Source: Laburnicola sp. R22_1 | Taxonomy: Eukaryota; Ascomycota; Dothideomycetes; Pleosporales; Didymosphaeriaceae | DNA: 64,000 nucleotides | Assembly: GCA_014281115.1 (NCBI GenBank) | Contig: JACONQ010000002.1 | Span: forward strand, 124,001-188,000 | Direction of reading: 5' to 3' | Shown here: piece after piece, positions 1 through 11,800 of the stretch | Numbering within the stretch: position 1 is the first letter of the stretch | How the letters are laid out: every line of letters starts with the position of its first letter | Notes under the pieces: model-generated | Told to the model about the DNA's origin: nothing | The model's database searches: none | What the model saw: only the letters and a program-made list of their open reading frames with translations | Program-made: the position numbers and the translations under genes

Positions 1-769
1 AAAAACGTGCTAAACTTCCTAGCAACTTTAAGTTTAGCTTTGTCTTAGTGCGCAAGCCACTCAAAGTCTATTAGTAAAAATTTATTTTCTAGCTAATCTG
101 CTTTAAGTACGGCAATTTATTAATTATACTTAAAAGCATTATAAGAAATTCTATTAGAGTAGACCTTTCTAAGTAGTTTAACTATACTCTTCTTTTTTAT
201 AAGACTAGAAAGGCGACTAGTAGTCTTAGAAGCAACTATTAGTTACTTTTCTTACTTAATAGATAATAGATTACTAGTAGAGTAGAGTAGAGGAATTCTA
301 CTATAAGTATTATATAAGCGATTATTAGCAAAGTATAGACAAATATCCCCCTCTATATTGTCTATCACAGAACTATCTAGGGGTAGAGAGGATATAAAAA
401 ACATTCTAAAAGTCTCCTAGATTAAAGGGCAGTGGCTTACTATAGTGTAGGCAGTAGTAGGGTTAAGCAAGGTAAGAGTTATGGAGAGGATATAGTAGAT
501 AAACCTAGAGTAGTAGGTCTTATATAGCGTACAAGCTAGCGCACAGTCTAAACTAGGTAAAAAATAAAGTATAAGATAAAATATATAAAACTTTAACCTT
601 TATATTACTTCTATAGCCTAACTCTAATCCCCTAGCTTTGTGCCATATACCCTTGCTGTAATAGCGCTAAAAGGTAGTTATTAGATAAGTTAGCTCTATA
701 GGGTATAGCGTAGTAGTTATTATTTATTAATTATTATTTATATTTAGAATATTAGAACTTATAAGGCAG

Positions 770-1395
770 CCTCTAAACTAATATACCCTTACTAATTTAT
801 AGTAGGCAAAGGAGTGTAGAAGCGACCTTTTAAATAGACCTTAGCGTAGTATAACAACTGCCTAATATATCTAGTAATTAACAAACTAATATACCCTTAC
901 TAACTCGCAATAGGCAAAGAAGTTATATTAGTAGTCTTATAAACCTTAGGTAGTATAACAACTATCTAGCATAACTAGTAACTAACCTAATATACTCTTA
1001 CCTACTTATAGTAGGTAGAGAAGTTATATTAGTAGTCTTATAGACCTTAGACAGTATAATAACTATCTAGCATAACTAGTAACTAATCTAATATACTCTT
1101 ACCTACTTATAGCAAGTAGAGAAGTTATATTAGTAGTCTTATAGACCTTAGACAGTGTAATAACTATCTAGTATAACTAGTAACTAACCTAATACACTCT
1201 TACCTACTTATAGTAGGCAAAAAAGTTATATTAGTAGTCTTATAAACCTTAGCGTAGAACTACTACCTAGCACAACTAGTAACTAATAGACTAATACACC
1301 CTTACCTACTTATAGTAGGCAAAGGAGTTATATTAGTAGTCTTATAGACCTTAGGCAACTACCTAGCATAACTAGTAACTAATAAGGTAAAACTT
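770..1395 (-). repeat. Leader tandem array of about 100-bp units (copy A)
   Basis: About six degenerate units of roughly 95-107 bp follow one another. Each holds the elements CTTACCTACTTATAGTAGG, AGTTATATTAGTAGTCTTAT, a RIP-variable AGACCTTAGRCAGTATAAC and AACTAGTAACTAA. The same array occurs inverted at 4325-4800 in copy B. It lies just inside the 5' LTR, in the untranslated leader. Confidence 0.8.
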
Positions 1396-1490
1396 TCACT
1401 AATTTAACCACCTATAGGTAGCGTCTTAAGGAAGAAGTAGATATTATATCACTATTTATAGCCAAATAAAAAGAGTTAATCTTAGATTAA

Positions 1491-1777
1491 TATAAGGGTG
1501 GTACACAGCCTTATAGGGCAAACCTCTCTAAAACAGCTAGAATAGTTAAAAGAGCTAGTTAAATTAAGGCTATTTTAAAATAGTAGATAAGAAAGGGATA
1601 TAGGGGGCCCTTTCTTATATAGAGGGCAGTGTAGAGCACAGGCTTACGCTAGCTACACGCTAACACTAACTAGAAAAGGCGCCTTTATAAAGGTAAAAGG
1701 CGCAGATAGAAGAAATAGGGTGTAAAAGAAAGGTAATAAGGTGTACTTAGTAGAGAGACTAGTATAAAACTGTTATA
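1491..1777 (-). repeat. LTR of retroelement copy A
   Basis: This is the reverse complement of the 288-bp LTR at 3936-4223 and the 289-bp LTR at 13295-13583. The inner end reads CCTTATA and the outer end TATAACAG. Shared landmarks are AAAGGCGCC-like and AAGGGCCC-like GC-rich cores that survived RIP. Confidence 0.8.
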
Positions 1778-3621
1778 TATACTAGTTGCAGCGCTAGCGC
1801 TATTATCTTATCTTTTTCTTCCCTAACTCTAAACTAGTATAGTAATATAGCCTTATGCATAGTTTTATGTATAGATTTTTTTTTAGTTAGAGTAGATACA
1901 CTAAGTCTACTAAACTTACTTAGCTTACTTATAACACGCTAACTCCTTTTTATCAACACTATCTTAAAAGACTTTTTATATTAATAATAGTAGGAGGAAT
2001 AACTACTATTATTATAATAATTTTATTAGAAACTCCTTAGTCGCAAAAAAAAACATAGTATTTAATAATCGCAAGTAGGTAGGCAAAATAGTAGTTAGGT
2101 ACTATATATAAAAAGAAGTAGTTTATTTAGTTATGTATACAAATAAGATTATTCTTAGTACTTATATAAAAGTTCTCTTAAGATATCTATAAGGATCTAT
2201 AGCTATATAGGTGCTTATAGTAGTAGTAGCTTACTCTATTTAGGTTTATACAATAGCCTAACTAGCTTAGGTATCTTTAAGATTAGCCTTAGTATTTGTA
2301 TATAAGAAGTTAAGTAAGCTAGTAAAGGTAGTAATATATAAGTAATATATATATTACCTTAGGCTACTTTATATAGTTTACTAGCACTTATAGCTCTAGT
2401 ATCTATTCTTAGTATAATACCCTTTTCTTTTAAAACTATTATAAGCTCTCTCCTAAACGCACAGTTTAACTTTAAAAAATAGTATTCTTTTTTTTAAAGT
2501 CTTTCTAGAATAATTCTAAAAAGATATCCCTTTTAGTATAATATATAATAATTAGTAATAGTATATACTATGTACAATTAAATTTCTAATAGAGAGAAAT
2601 TATCTACTAAATTAATTTTATTCTTTTAGTACTTAGGTCTTGTTCTCTTGCGTAGTATTGCCTCTAATATTCCTATCCCTTTAGTATACTTATTATATAG
2701 TCTAGTATATTTAGGTATATTAGTGTTATTGTGCAAGATAGAAGTAGTAAAGGTAGGGGCTTTATATAAAGTAGTAGTAGGAGTAGTTATTACATAACTA
2801 GTTTATTTAATAGGTTAGTTATATAAAAAGTTGCGCTTTATTAAAGTTTATTAGTATTTAACTATATATTTATATAATTACTAGTAATATGCTTAGTGCA
2901 CTATCTCCTCTTAAATCTTATATAGTAGTAATATCTACTTACTAACTTAATAAAAGAGTTAATCTACTATATCTATAAATAAGGATAGATTTTATATATC
3001 TTATACAATTGTTTCTTTTATTATACATAGTAGTCATAGTTACTTACTAACTTTATAAAGGTTTAATTTGCTATCCTCTTATATATAAAGAATAGGGTAT
3101 AATAAAAAAAGTATATAGCTAATAATAACTTATATAATCTATCGTTACTCTTACTAATTTATAGTTAAGAATTAGTTAACTACTAATTAGTATTAAATAG
3201 GTACTTTATAGCTAGCTATATAGATATTAATATCTAATACTCTATATTAGTAAGTGTAAAGGGCGTATAGAATAAGCGTATAAGAAAGAAAATAATATAA
3301 TAGAATAACTTAGTATTAATTACTTGTCCTTAGAAAGGGTGTAGATAGAAAGAAAAAGATTCTATAGCATATAGGCTACGGCGCATAGGTATTATGTAAT
3401 CTCCACATAATACTATTATGTGACAATATTAAAACCTTAACCTCCTTAGGTGCCCTTGCCTATATAGTGTACGGACATATATTATACAAAAAAAGTAGAG
3501 CTTTCTACTTAGTAATTAAAAAGAGTGTATATATAAAAACTATTTAAAAAACTATTTTTACTTATAATTAAAATATATAATAAATATTTTATACTAGTTA
3601 AATCATTTATATAAATAGCTA
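1778..3621. other. AT-rich spacer with repeat fragments, no gene
   Basis: No coding region is recognisable. About 1955-2062 is a reverse-complement copy of the roughly 150-bp repeat at 33018-33165 and 57165-57300. About 3190-3480 is a reverse-complement copy of the repeat at 32860-33245. The remainder is TA-rich and unassigned. Confidence 0.6.
3190..3480 (-). repeat. Dispersed repeat, copy of 32860-33245
   Basis: The reverse complement aligns with 32860-33245 over its whole length, for example the TCCGTA start, GCAAGGGCACCTAAG and AGAGTATTAGATATTAATAT. The other copy carries an extra insert of about 150 bp (33018-33165) that is absent here, so this copy shows the uninterrupted state. The family is unknown. 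Confidence 0.65.
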
Positions 3622-3935
3622 TGTAGCGTTAATTAAATCTACCTAGGGGTAGGACAATAAAGGCTTTTATCTTAAATAACATAATTAAAAAACCAAAGCC
3701 CCCTACTTAGTAATTAAAAAAAACATAAGAAGATAATTATAAAAATGCGCGTTCAAACTGCTACTTTAATCTTAAACTAAAAAAATAGTTAAAAAAGGTA
3801 TTTGGCAAGCTAACTATAAATAGCTATATAAAAACTTTATATATAAAAGTCTTACACTAAGACTACTAAGCTTACTTAGTAATTTAAATACGCTTTTTTT
3901 ATAATTACCTTTTTTATACTTTTTTTCCTACTAAG

Positions 3936-4223
3936 TGTAATAGTCCTATACTAGTCTCCCTGCTAAGCACACCCTATTATCTTTTTTTTACACTCTATTT
4001 GCCCCTATCTGCGCCTTTTACCTTTCTAAAGACGCCTTTCCTAGTTAGTGTTAGCGTGTGGCTAGTGTAGGCCTATACTCTATGCCGCCCTATATATAAG
4101 AAAGGGCCCTCTATATCTCTTTCTTATTTACTATCTTAAAATAGTATTAATTTAACTAGCTTTTTTAACTATTTTAGCTATTCCTAATAAGTTAGCCCTA
4201 TAAGGCTATGTACCACCCTTATA
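3936..4223 (+). repeat. 5' LTR of retroelement copy B
   Basis: It begins TGTAATAG and ends CCTTATA (probably originally ...TTACA before RIP). It matches the 3' LTR at 13295-13583 and the LTR at 1491-1777, and a fragment recurs at 58468-58551. Confidence 0.85.
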
Positions 4224-4324
4224 TTATTCTAAAATTAATCCTTTTATTTAGCTATAAATAGCAATATAATATTTACTCCTTCCTTAAGACGCTATCTATA
4301 GGCAATTAAATTAGTGAAAGTTTT

Positions 4325-4800
4325 ACCTTATTAGTTACTAGTTATATTAAGTAGTTGCCTAAAGTTTATAAGACTGCTAATATAACTCCTCTGTCCACTA
4401 TAAGTAAGTAAGAGTATATTAGTTTATTAGTTACTAGTTATGCTAGGTAGTAGTTTTATACTAAGATCTATAAAACTACTAATATAACTTCTTTGCCTAC
4501 TATAAGTAGGTAAGAGTATATTAGGTTAGTTACTAGTTATACTAGGTAGTTATTATATTACCTAAGGTCTATAAAACTACTAATATAACTTCTCTGCCTA
4601 CTATAAGTTAGTAAAGGTGTATTAGTTTATTAGTTACTAGTTATGCTAGGCAGTTATTATACTATGCTAAGGTCTATTTAAAAAGCTACTTCTATACTTC
4701 TCTACCTACTATAAGTTAGTAAGGGTATATTAGTTTATTAGTTACTAGTTATACTAGGTAATTATTATAGTACGCTAAGGTCTATTTAGAAAGGCTACCC
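4325..4800 (+). repeat. Leader tandem array of about 100-bp units (copy B)
   Basis: About five units of 95-105 bp each carry TTAGTTACTAGTTATRCTAG, a pyrimidine/A-rich middle and CTACTATAAGTARGTAAG. The array corresponds to the inverted one at 770-1395 and lies directly downstream of the 5' LTR. It has no coding potential. Confidence 0.8.
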
Positions 4801-4825
4801 TAAAAGTTCTAATATTTTAAATATA

Positions 4826-4960
4826 AATAATAAATAATAAATAATAAATAATAAATAATAAATAATAAATAATAAATAATAAATAATAAATAATAAATAA
4901 TAAATAATAAATAATAAATAATAAATAATAAATAATAAATAATAAATAATAAATAATAAC
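4826..4960. repeat. 7-bp satellite (ATAAATA)n in the leader
   Basis: An almost perfect tandem array of a 7-bp A/T unit runs for about 135 bp (around 19 units). The same place in inverted copy A (about 722-752) has only a few degenerate units, so the array expanded in copy B after the copies separated or contracted in A. Confidence 0.85.
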
Positions 4961-5376
4961 TACTACGCTACACCCTATAGAGCTAACTTGCCTAATAACT
5001 ACCTTCTAGCGCTATTATAGCAAGGATATAAGGTAAAAAGCTAGAGGATTAGAGTTAGGCTATAGAGGTAATATAGAAGTTAAAGTTTTATATATTATAT
5101 TTTACACTTTTTTTTTACCTAGCATAGACTATATAATAGCTTATACGCTATATAAGACCTGCCACCCTAAGTTTATTTACTATACTCTTTTTATAACTTC
5201 TACTTTACTTAACCTTACTACTTATTATACTATAGTAAGTTGCTAGTCTTTAATCTAAGAGACTTCTAGAATATTCTCTACGTTCTCTCTACCCCTAGAC
5301 AATTCTAGAATAGATAATATAGAGGGGGACGTTTGCCTACACCCTACTAATAATAGTTTATATAATACTTATAATA

Positions 5377-6152
5377 CAGTAGGGTGACACAAAAATAGCG
5401 TCTAGTAAAAAGATACCTTTGTAAAAGTTATATAACTAGGTGAGTTTTAATACTATGTAAATAGAAAGTATACCGTTTTAAGGAGAAGGTTTAGAAAATT
5501 TAGTATAGAAGGTTAGTAAGAGCTTAGTAATCAGTGCTAACTAGAGGTATCTTAGTAAAGTTAAGGAAATTTTTCTTAAAACTTTGACCCTATATAACTT
5601 TTCTTTCTACGTAGATATAATTCTATAACTTATAAATATCATAGGGTAGTCTATAATGACTATATAACTTAATTTTTATTATAGGTTTATTCATAGAAAT
5701 AAAAATTATAAAGGAAAAAGGTAAAAATTAATTAAAATTAAACAATTAGATAGAACTAGTAAATAATATATAACTAGTACTTAGTATACCATCCTTTAGC
5801 CTCTATAACGTCATTATAACGCTTAGGCAAAGATAGTATACAATGATCTATAGCGTCCTGTGGAATTAAATCCCACTCCTCTTGTATAGCTCTTTTAAAG
5901 ACTTCTACACTAGATTTACTAGTGCCACAGCCTAAAGAAGCCCTATTTCTTTTTCCTAGCCTATCTTTTAATAGACTCCAAACGTTTTCTATAGGATTTA
6001 AGTCTGGTGAATAGGGTGGATGCCCAAAAACAAAGACTTTATTCCTAGAAAACCACCTTTTCACCTGTGGAGTTCTGTGGATCTTCGAATTATCCTGTTG
6101 AAATTTCCAGCCTAGTTATAATTAGTATAAAGAATAAGATTATAAAAATATA

Positions 6153-6183
<31 letters not shown>

Positions 6184-7497
6184 TTAAAGAAAAAAAGAAG
6201 AAAAAGGAGTACTTTACTTACCTCTTTTTAAAAGAGGTTTTAAGACAGAATTTAAACACTCCTGTATATATCTAGTGTTATTAAAGGTCCTAGTTTTAAT
6301 AGGGTCCCTTAAAAACACCAGTTTAGAACGTTCTCCTATCCAAATACAGCCCCAGACTAAGATAGAAATATCTCGCGCTTTTAGTGAATTAGTACTAGCT
6401 CAAAAAAAAAGATATAAAAAAAGTAAAATAGCCTAATTATAGAGAAAAAAGGGCTCCGTAATTCTAGGATTTAAAAGAAATTAATAACTTACTAGTTGTT
6501 CGGTTTTTGCGGTGTTCAGGCCCAATTTTCGATTTTCTCCCTTTTTCTTATATATTTTTGCCTATTACCATGTCCCCTTTGGATAGTAGACTCGTCAGAA
6601 AATATAACTTTAGCAAAGTTAATATTTTCTAGCTCCTTAACTATCTCTTTAGCCCAGAATTCTTTTCTTTTAGCTCTTTCTTTAGTTAAATAAGCCTTTC
6701 TCTTAGAGACGTTAAAAGAATAGTCTTCTCCTTTTAAAACTCTCTGTAACGTCCCCTTAGTAAAGCCAAAACTATTTTCTTCTAATAGCCTCTTATTTGT
6801 CTTCTTAGGGCTTTTAGTTAAATCCCTATTAATAATTCTTTTCTCTCTAGAAGTAACCTTAGTTACTCTCCCCTGTTTTACCCCTTTTAATAAGTTATCT
6901 CCCTTATTTTTCTTATTAATACTTCTAATAGCAGTCTTAATAGATTGTAGAGGCTTATTAATAGTAGTAGCAATAGTAGAATTAGAAGTATTTGCTTTTT
7001 TAAGTAAAGAAACTTGACTTTCGAGTTTTGACAATTTTGGCTCCATTCGAGGAAATACAAAAGAGAAAATCTACTAGACAAAAGATATTATATTATAGTA
7101 TAATCTTAGTAATAAATCACGTGATTTAATTAACTTTTAAAATCACGTGATTTTTTAATCTTAAATAATTTCTTAATTAAGTTATATAAGTACTCCGAAA
7201 TTTTGCTTACGTAATCTGCACTAGGCCTAGAAGAGCTAGTAAAAACATTAGCCTAGTAGCATACTAAATAACAAAGTCATAGCGCCTTAAAAATTTACTT
7301 TTTAGAAACACTAAGTTTAGAGATAGATACCTTAAGGACCCTGCTTAGTAAGCACGTAACTATACCTAATCTTAATCTCCTATATTTTACCTTTAAAACC
7401 GTATACTTTTTATTTACATAGTATTAAAACTCACTTAGTTATATAACTTTTAAAAAGGTATCTTTTTACTAGGCGCTTTTTTTGTGTCACCCTACTG
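5377..7497 (-). mobile_element. Tc1/mariner-type element, RIPed
   Basis: It is flanked by TA (5375-5376 and 7498-7499). The termini start CAGTAGGGTGACACAAAAA and form inverted repeats of about 100 bp (5377-5480 and about 7395-7497). CAGT ends with a TA target are usual for the Tc1 family. The transposase relic lies inside on the reverse strand. Copy A of the host retroelement has the empty site, which confirms both boundaries. Confidence 0.88.
5774..7046 (-). pseudogene. Tc1-like transposase relic
   Basis: The N-terminal part (7046 down to about 6516) reads as a helix-turn-helix followed by the first catalytic Asp in a VIFSDEST context. The C-terminal part (6064 down to 5774) contains the third catalytic segment, HPPYSPDLNPIENVW, with conserved Asn-Pro-Ile-Glu. 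The region between (about 6065-6515), which should carry the second Asp, is interrupted by stops, frame changes and a (TA)n tract near 6150-6175. In Tc1 transposases these acidic residues catalyse DNA cleavage and strand transfer. The gene is clearly inactive. Confidence 0.85.
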
Positions 7498-8389
7498 TAG
7501 AATTTTCCTACTTTACTCTACTAGCAATTTATTATCTATTAAGTAAGAAAAGCACCTAATAGTTGCTTTTAAAACTACTAGTTGCCTCTTTAGCCTTATA
7601 AAAAGAAGAGTATAATTAAACTACTTAGAAAGGTCTACCTTAATAAAATTTCTTATAATACTTCTAAGCATAATTAATATATTGCTACACTTAAAGTAGA
7701 TTAGCTAGGTAATAAATATTTACTAATAGACTTTAAGTACCTTACGTACTAAGGCAAAGCTAAATTTAAAGCTACTAGGAAGTTTAGCATATTTTTAGCG
7801 CAATTTAAACTAGACTAATTGCTTTAGTATAGTTTAGAAATAAAATAATTACTTACTACCTATTAGCTTTAAGCTTAATATTACTTTTCTTAAAGCCTAC
7901 TTTTAGAGAAATTATTTGAATTAGTAGCTAAGGCTATTATAAAGTCTAAAAATAACTTTAAATAGAAAAGTATTATCTAGGCTTTATGCGAGCGCGCTAA
8001 TACATTTAAATAAGCTTTTACTATACTTAAAGTATAGATACCTTACACTATAATATATATAATAAAAGAAAAATCTTAATCCCACTTTAATAGTGCTGAT
8101 AAGATAGCTATTAAAAAGAACTTATTTACCTCTAATAAGCTCTCCTTCTATTAAAGATACTTATCTTTATAGCACTACACTTATATACTTCTAAAAAACT
8201 TTAGTTTAAAAATACCTAATTTACTATATAGTTTACGCCGCCCTTATATAACTAAGTAAAGCTTATTCTATTTAGTTGCGTCTTAATATACGCCCTAGTT
8301 AGCACCCTAATATACACTTTATTATCTGCCCTAGCTTATAGTTCCTACTCTACAACTAGATAATACTTTTTACTACTTATTAGTCTCTA

Positions 8390-9300
8390 AATATATATAA
8401 ACTAAGCTCGCTAATAGCAACTAAATAGATATGGCCTAAGGTAGACACACTTTTACTGCCTCTAATATGTCTAAGCTAGAATACTTTATAAAGCTATCTA
8501 ATATTAATAAGTACTATAGAAAAGGTTAATCTAGCCCTAGTATTAAAGATTAGCTAAAGAATATATATAATAAGCTTTAGGTAAATATATACTATTACTA
8601 GAGTAATAACTATATAGAAAATTAAGGCAACCTTATAGAAGCTATACTTAGCTGCTATAGAAGCGCGCCTTAAAAGGCTTCGCGAAATTAGCATTAAATA
8701 AATTAAGCCCTTAATAAAGATTGTAGACCTAAATTACTTTTTAAATTTTTAAAAAAGACTTACTATAATTTCTTTACTCCCTAGTAAGCCTATAAGAAGT
8801 TTTATAAGCTCTTCCTCTTTAATAAAATAGACGCCTAGATATTCCTATAAGCTTTTAAGAGTCTAGCTAAAAAAGGTAGACTAGATATAAAGACCTAAAA
8901 AAATAAATTATAACTTAAGTTAACTAAAAGTCTTAAGTTAATACTTTAAAGAGAGATAAAAGATTCTAATATTAACTACTTTATAGATAAACGCTAGATA
9001 ATTGCAGCTAGCTATACTTTTTAAGATAATAATATAATAAACTCTTTTTAAGCGCACATAAAAACTTTTTTTAAGGTATTATCCTCTAGATTAACATCCT
9101 TATATATAGTAACTAAAAAATAAACACCCTATTTTAAACCTACTCCTTTCTTTTTAACTTTCTATAATTAGACTAAGATATAGTATATTAAGAATAATGC
9201 CTGCTTTAGCTATAGTAAAAAGCTAGAAGGCAGACACTTGTACTACTACTTTAAGGCAGCTATATAAGTAAATATAAAAGTAGAGAATAATTTTAATTTA
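8390..9300 (+). pseudogene. Retroelement gag relic with degraded zinc knuckle
   Basis: One frame can be followed from about 8390 with many TAG/TAA stops. It includes a basic helical stretch near 8800-8960 (FYKLFLFNKIDA is readable) and, around 9200-9245, a remnant of a CCHC knuckle (C-F-S-Y...H...Y pattern, Cys changed to Tyr as RIP would do). Gag packages retroelement RNA. The assignment rests on position and on the knuckle; sequence identity to a named family was not tested. Confidence 0.5.
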
Positions 9301-9536
9301 AATAAACTTAGTATTACTTACTACTCTAATTTAGAGGTAGGTAATTTATTAGATAATAAGACTTTAAATATATACTACTAGACTACTCTAATATAGTAGC
9401 TTATATAGAAGCTACTAAACTAATTAATCTAGATAAACTATAATTTTAACTACAAAATATTAATACTAAACTAAAATTACTACTTATAAGTAGTAAGATA
9501 GTAAGGGTTCCTAAACTATTTAGAGGCCTTTAATTA

Positions 9537-11408
9537 GTTAACGTATTTATAAGCAAGTTGCGAATACAAGCGAGCTGTAAATCCTACTAACTTTCTATAA
9601 CGCATTACCTCTTAACTATAATGGCTTAACTAACACTTATTTAATTACCCTATAACAAAGCAGATGTCTCCCTAGCTATCTTAGCTATTAATTAGAATTA
9701 GATCCAGAGCGTTAATCGCGCTGCAGCAATATTTAACGTTCCTAAAAGCACGCTTCGCAGCTAACGCGCTAGAACTACTATACAACGTTATTATGAGCCT
9801 AAATTAAAGAAGCTTACTAAGCTAGAAGAGGAGATTATTATTAAGCATATACTTAATCTAGATTCGCAAGGCTTTGCGTCTACTCTAGGTGCTATATAAG
9901 ATATGACAAATAAGCTGCTCACTAAGCGTAGCGCAGGCTATATTAGCTAGCAGTAGCCTAGAAACTTTGTTAAGCGAACAGACAGCCTCATAACGTGATT
10001 TAATTAAGCCTACAATTGACAGCGAGCCCTCTATAAGGACCTAATAGCTATATAGGCCTAGTTTAAGCTAGTAGCACGTATAAAGGCCACCTATAGTATT
10101 TGCGATAAGGACACCTTTAACTTCGACAAGACTAGCTTTCTAATAGGCAAGATATCCTCCTAGCTAGTTGTTATAGGCTTAGAGAGATGTAGTTGGCCAA
10201 AAGCAATCTAGCTAGGCAATTGTAAGTGGGTAACAATAATCTATAAAATTAACGCTGCTAGGTGGGCAATTCTATTCTTTGTTATCTTTGCTAGCAAGTA
10301 CTACCTCTTAGCCTAGTATAAGGGCGACAATATACTAAGTAACTAGACTATTAGTCTTAGCGACAATAGGTAGACTATAAACAAGCTTAGTGTTGCCTAG
10401 CTATGGCACTTTATTAAGTATATAGTAGAGTGTAGAGTAGGCGCGCGTTAGCTCCTAATACTTAATAGCTATAAGAGCTATAACTCACTCGAATTCTAGA
10501 AGATTTGTAGGGAGAACAAGATCTATACCCTATATATGCTACTATATTTGTTACACCTTCTATAGCTACTTAATGTGGGCTGCTTCTCGCTGTTAAAGCG
10601 AGTGTATAGGCGCTAGGTTAAGGGCCTAATACGTAACTATATTAACTATATTACTAAGCTTAAGTTTCTACTAGCCTTTCGCGTCGCCTATAACTAGTTA
10701 ATTATAAAGGAGAATATCTGCGCAAGCTTTTAAGGCTCTGGGCTAGTCCTACACAATTTAGAGGCAGTGCTCTTAAAGCTTAATATTAAGCTTTGTACAC
10801 CGTCGCCAGCGCTAGCGCTAGCAGCCCTACTAGAGGCCCTATAGGAGTCTGCAACATTAAGCAACGCACACGAGCTAGGCGCTTAGTTAACTCTAGTTTA
10901 TAAGCGGATTTGAAGGCATTAGGGATCCTCTTCTACCTTAGTTATCTAGTTGCTTAATTAGCTTACAAGAGGCGCTAAGAGAATAGCGTATTTAATAGTG
11001 CTTATGTGCGAGAAGATAGCTACTTTATAAAGGGCAAATAAGGCAGCTATAACATATAAATAGCGTAAAAAAAAGCGTATCTAAAAGCGAGGCACTCTAT
11101 TAAAGGCAGAGGGAGAGGATATTATTGTTTAAAAGGCTGTTAAGTAGCAACTAGAAAAAGAAATACGGCAAGGCAAGGCGTAGTTAGTTGCGAGCCAGCA
11201 GGCTTCTGCGCGCTGCAGGCGCTGTAGGGAGCCTGGGCACAACTTGCGCACGTGTAAGAAGGCTTCTATAGATACTACTTAATTTAGAATAGCTATTATA
11301 TTAATAGAATATTAATATGTTGTGAATTTATATGCTGCGAAAGGCTTAGAGACTTAGCGGGGTTTGTAGCTCGCTTATATTCACAGCTCGCTTGTAAATA
11401 CGTTATGC
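9537..11408 (+). mobile_element. Fot1/pogo-type element (family A)
   Basis: It is flanked by TA (9535-9536 and 11409-11410). The termini are inverted repeats of about 46 bp with TAACGTATTTA followed by two AAGCGAGCT-type boxes. It lies in the gag-protease region of retroelement copy B. Its GC content is higher than its host's, but the transposase is still full of TAG/TAA. It belongs to the pogo/Fot1 branch of Tc1/mariner, with TA targets. Confidence 0.85.
9670..11282 (+). pseudogene. Fot1/pogo transposase relic (family A)
   Basis: The N-terminus shows a helix-turn-helix with RVNRAAAIFNVPKSTL-like spelling after allowing TAG for Gln (9700-9770). The catalytic core with a DGHES-like segment and a SHLLQPLDVG-like segment can be followed with stops around 10450-10620. 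The C-terminus encodes an intact CCHC knuckle, CRRCREPGHNLRTC (about 11214-11258). The stops are TAG/TAA, as expected from RIP of CAG/CAA/TGG. Confidence 0.8.
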
Positions 11409-11410
11409 TA

Positions 11411-11800
11411 ATACAAATTATAATTTAAGAATTAGCTCTTAAGTTATAAGCCTTAATAGACACTAGTGCTAGCGCTTATAACCTTATTACTTTAAAGTAT
11501 ATAAAGGCAGTACAAAAATAGCTTAAAGCTAAACTCCTCTACCTAAAGACACTAATCCCTCTTAAGAACTTTGTAGGAAAAAGAAGCGTAAAAGTAGATA
11601 CCTATTTTATAGCCTAGCTTAATATTAATAGATATAGCTTTACTATATAATTTATTTTCTATAATATAGGGGACTATAATCTTATTATTAGTAGGAAATT
11701 TTTTAAGCAAGCTAACTACCTAGTTAACACCTAGGACTGTCACCTTTATTAGAAAGATAATAAGAATTTAATCTTTACTAGTAATCTTATCCTACTGTAA
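11411..11800 (+). pseudogene. Retroelement aspartic protease relic (Ty3/gypsy type)
   Basis: After the Fot element the host frame resumes with ALIDTSASAYNLI (about 11450-11490), matching the ALIDTGAS active site of fungal Ty3/gypsy proteases with Gly changed to Ser. Further on, INRYSFTI, NIGDYNLIISRKFF and a DCHLYW-like stretch (about 11625-11750) match the hydrophobic flap/ILGRKWL region and the strand after it. Stops interrupt it. No reverse transcriptase motif follows before the 3' LTR. Confidence 0.6.

Larger units (their letters stand above)
1..1777 (-). mobile_element. LTR retroelement copy A, inverted, cut by window edge
   Basis: The reverse complement of this stretch matches the left part of the retroelement at 3936-13583 in the same order: LTR, leader tandem repeats, leader, then the start of the gag region. 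Position 1 corresponds to about 7796 of the other copy. The rest of the element lies to the left of the window. It lacks the Tc1 insertion present in the other copy and so shows the empty site. It is heavily RIPed and non-coding. Confidence 0.8.

Noticed and set aside
1..5370. Treating the two inverted retroelement copies as one giant TIR transposon
   Set aside because: Each copy has its own LTR, and copy B has a second LTR plus a CTAAG duplication at 13583, so they are two separate LTR elements in opposite directions.
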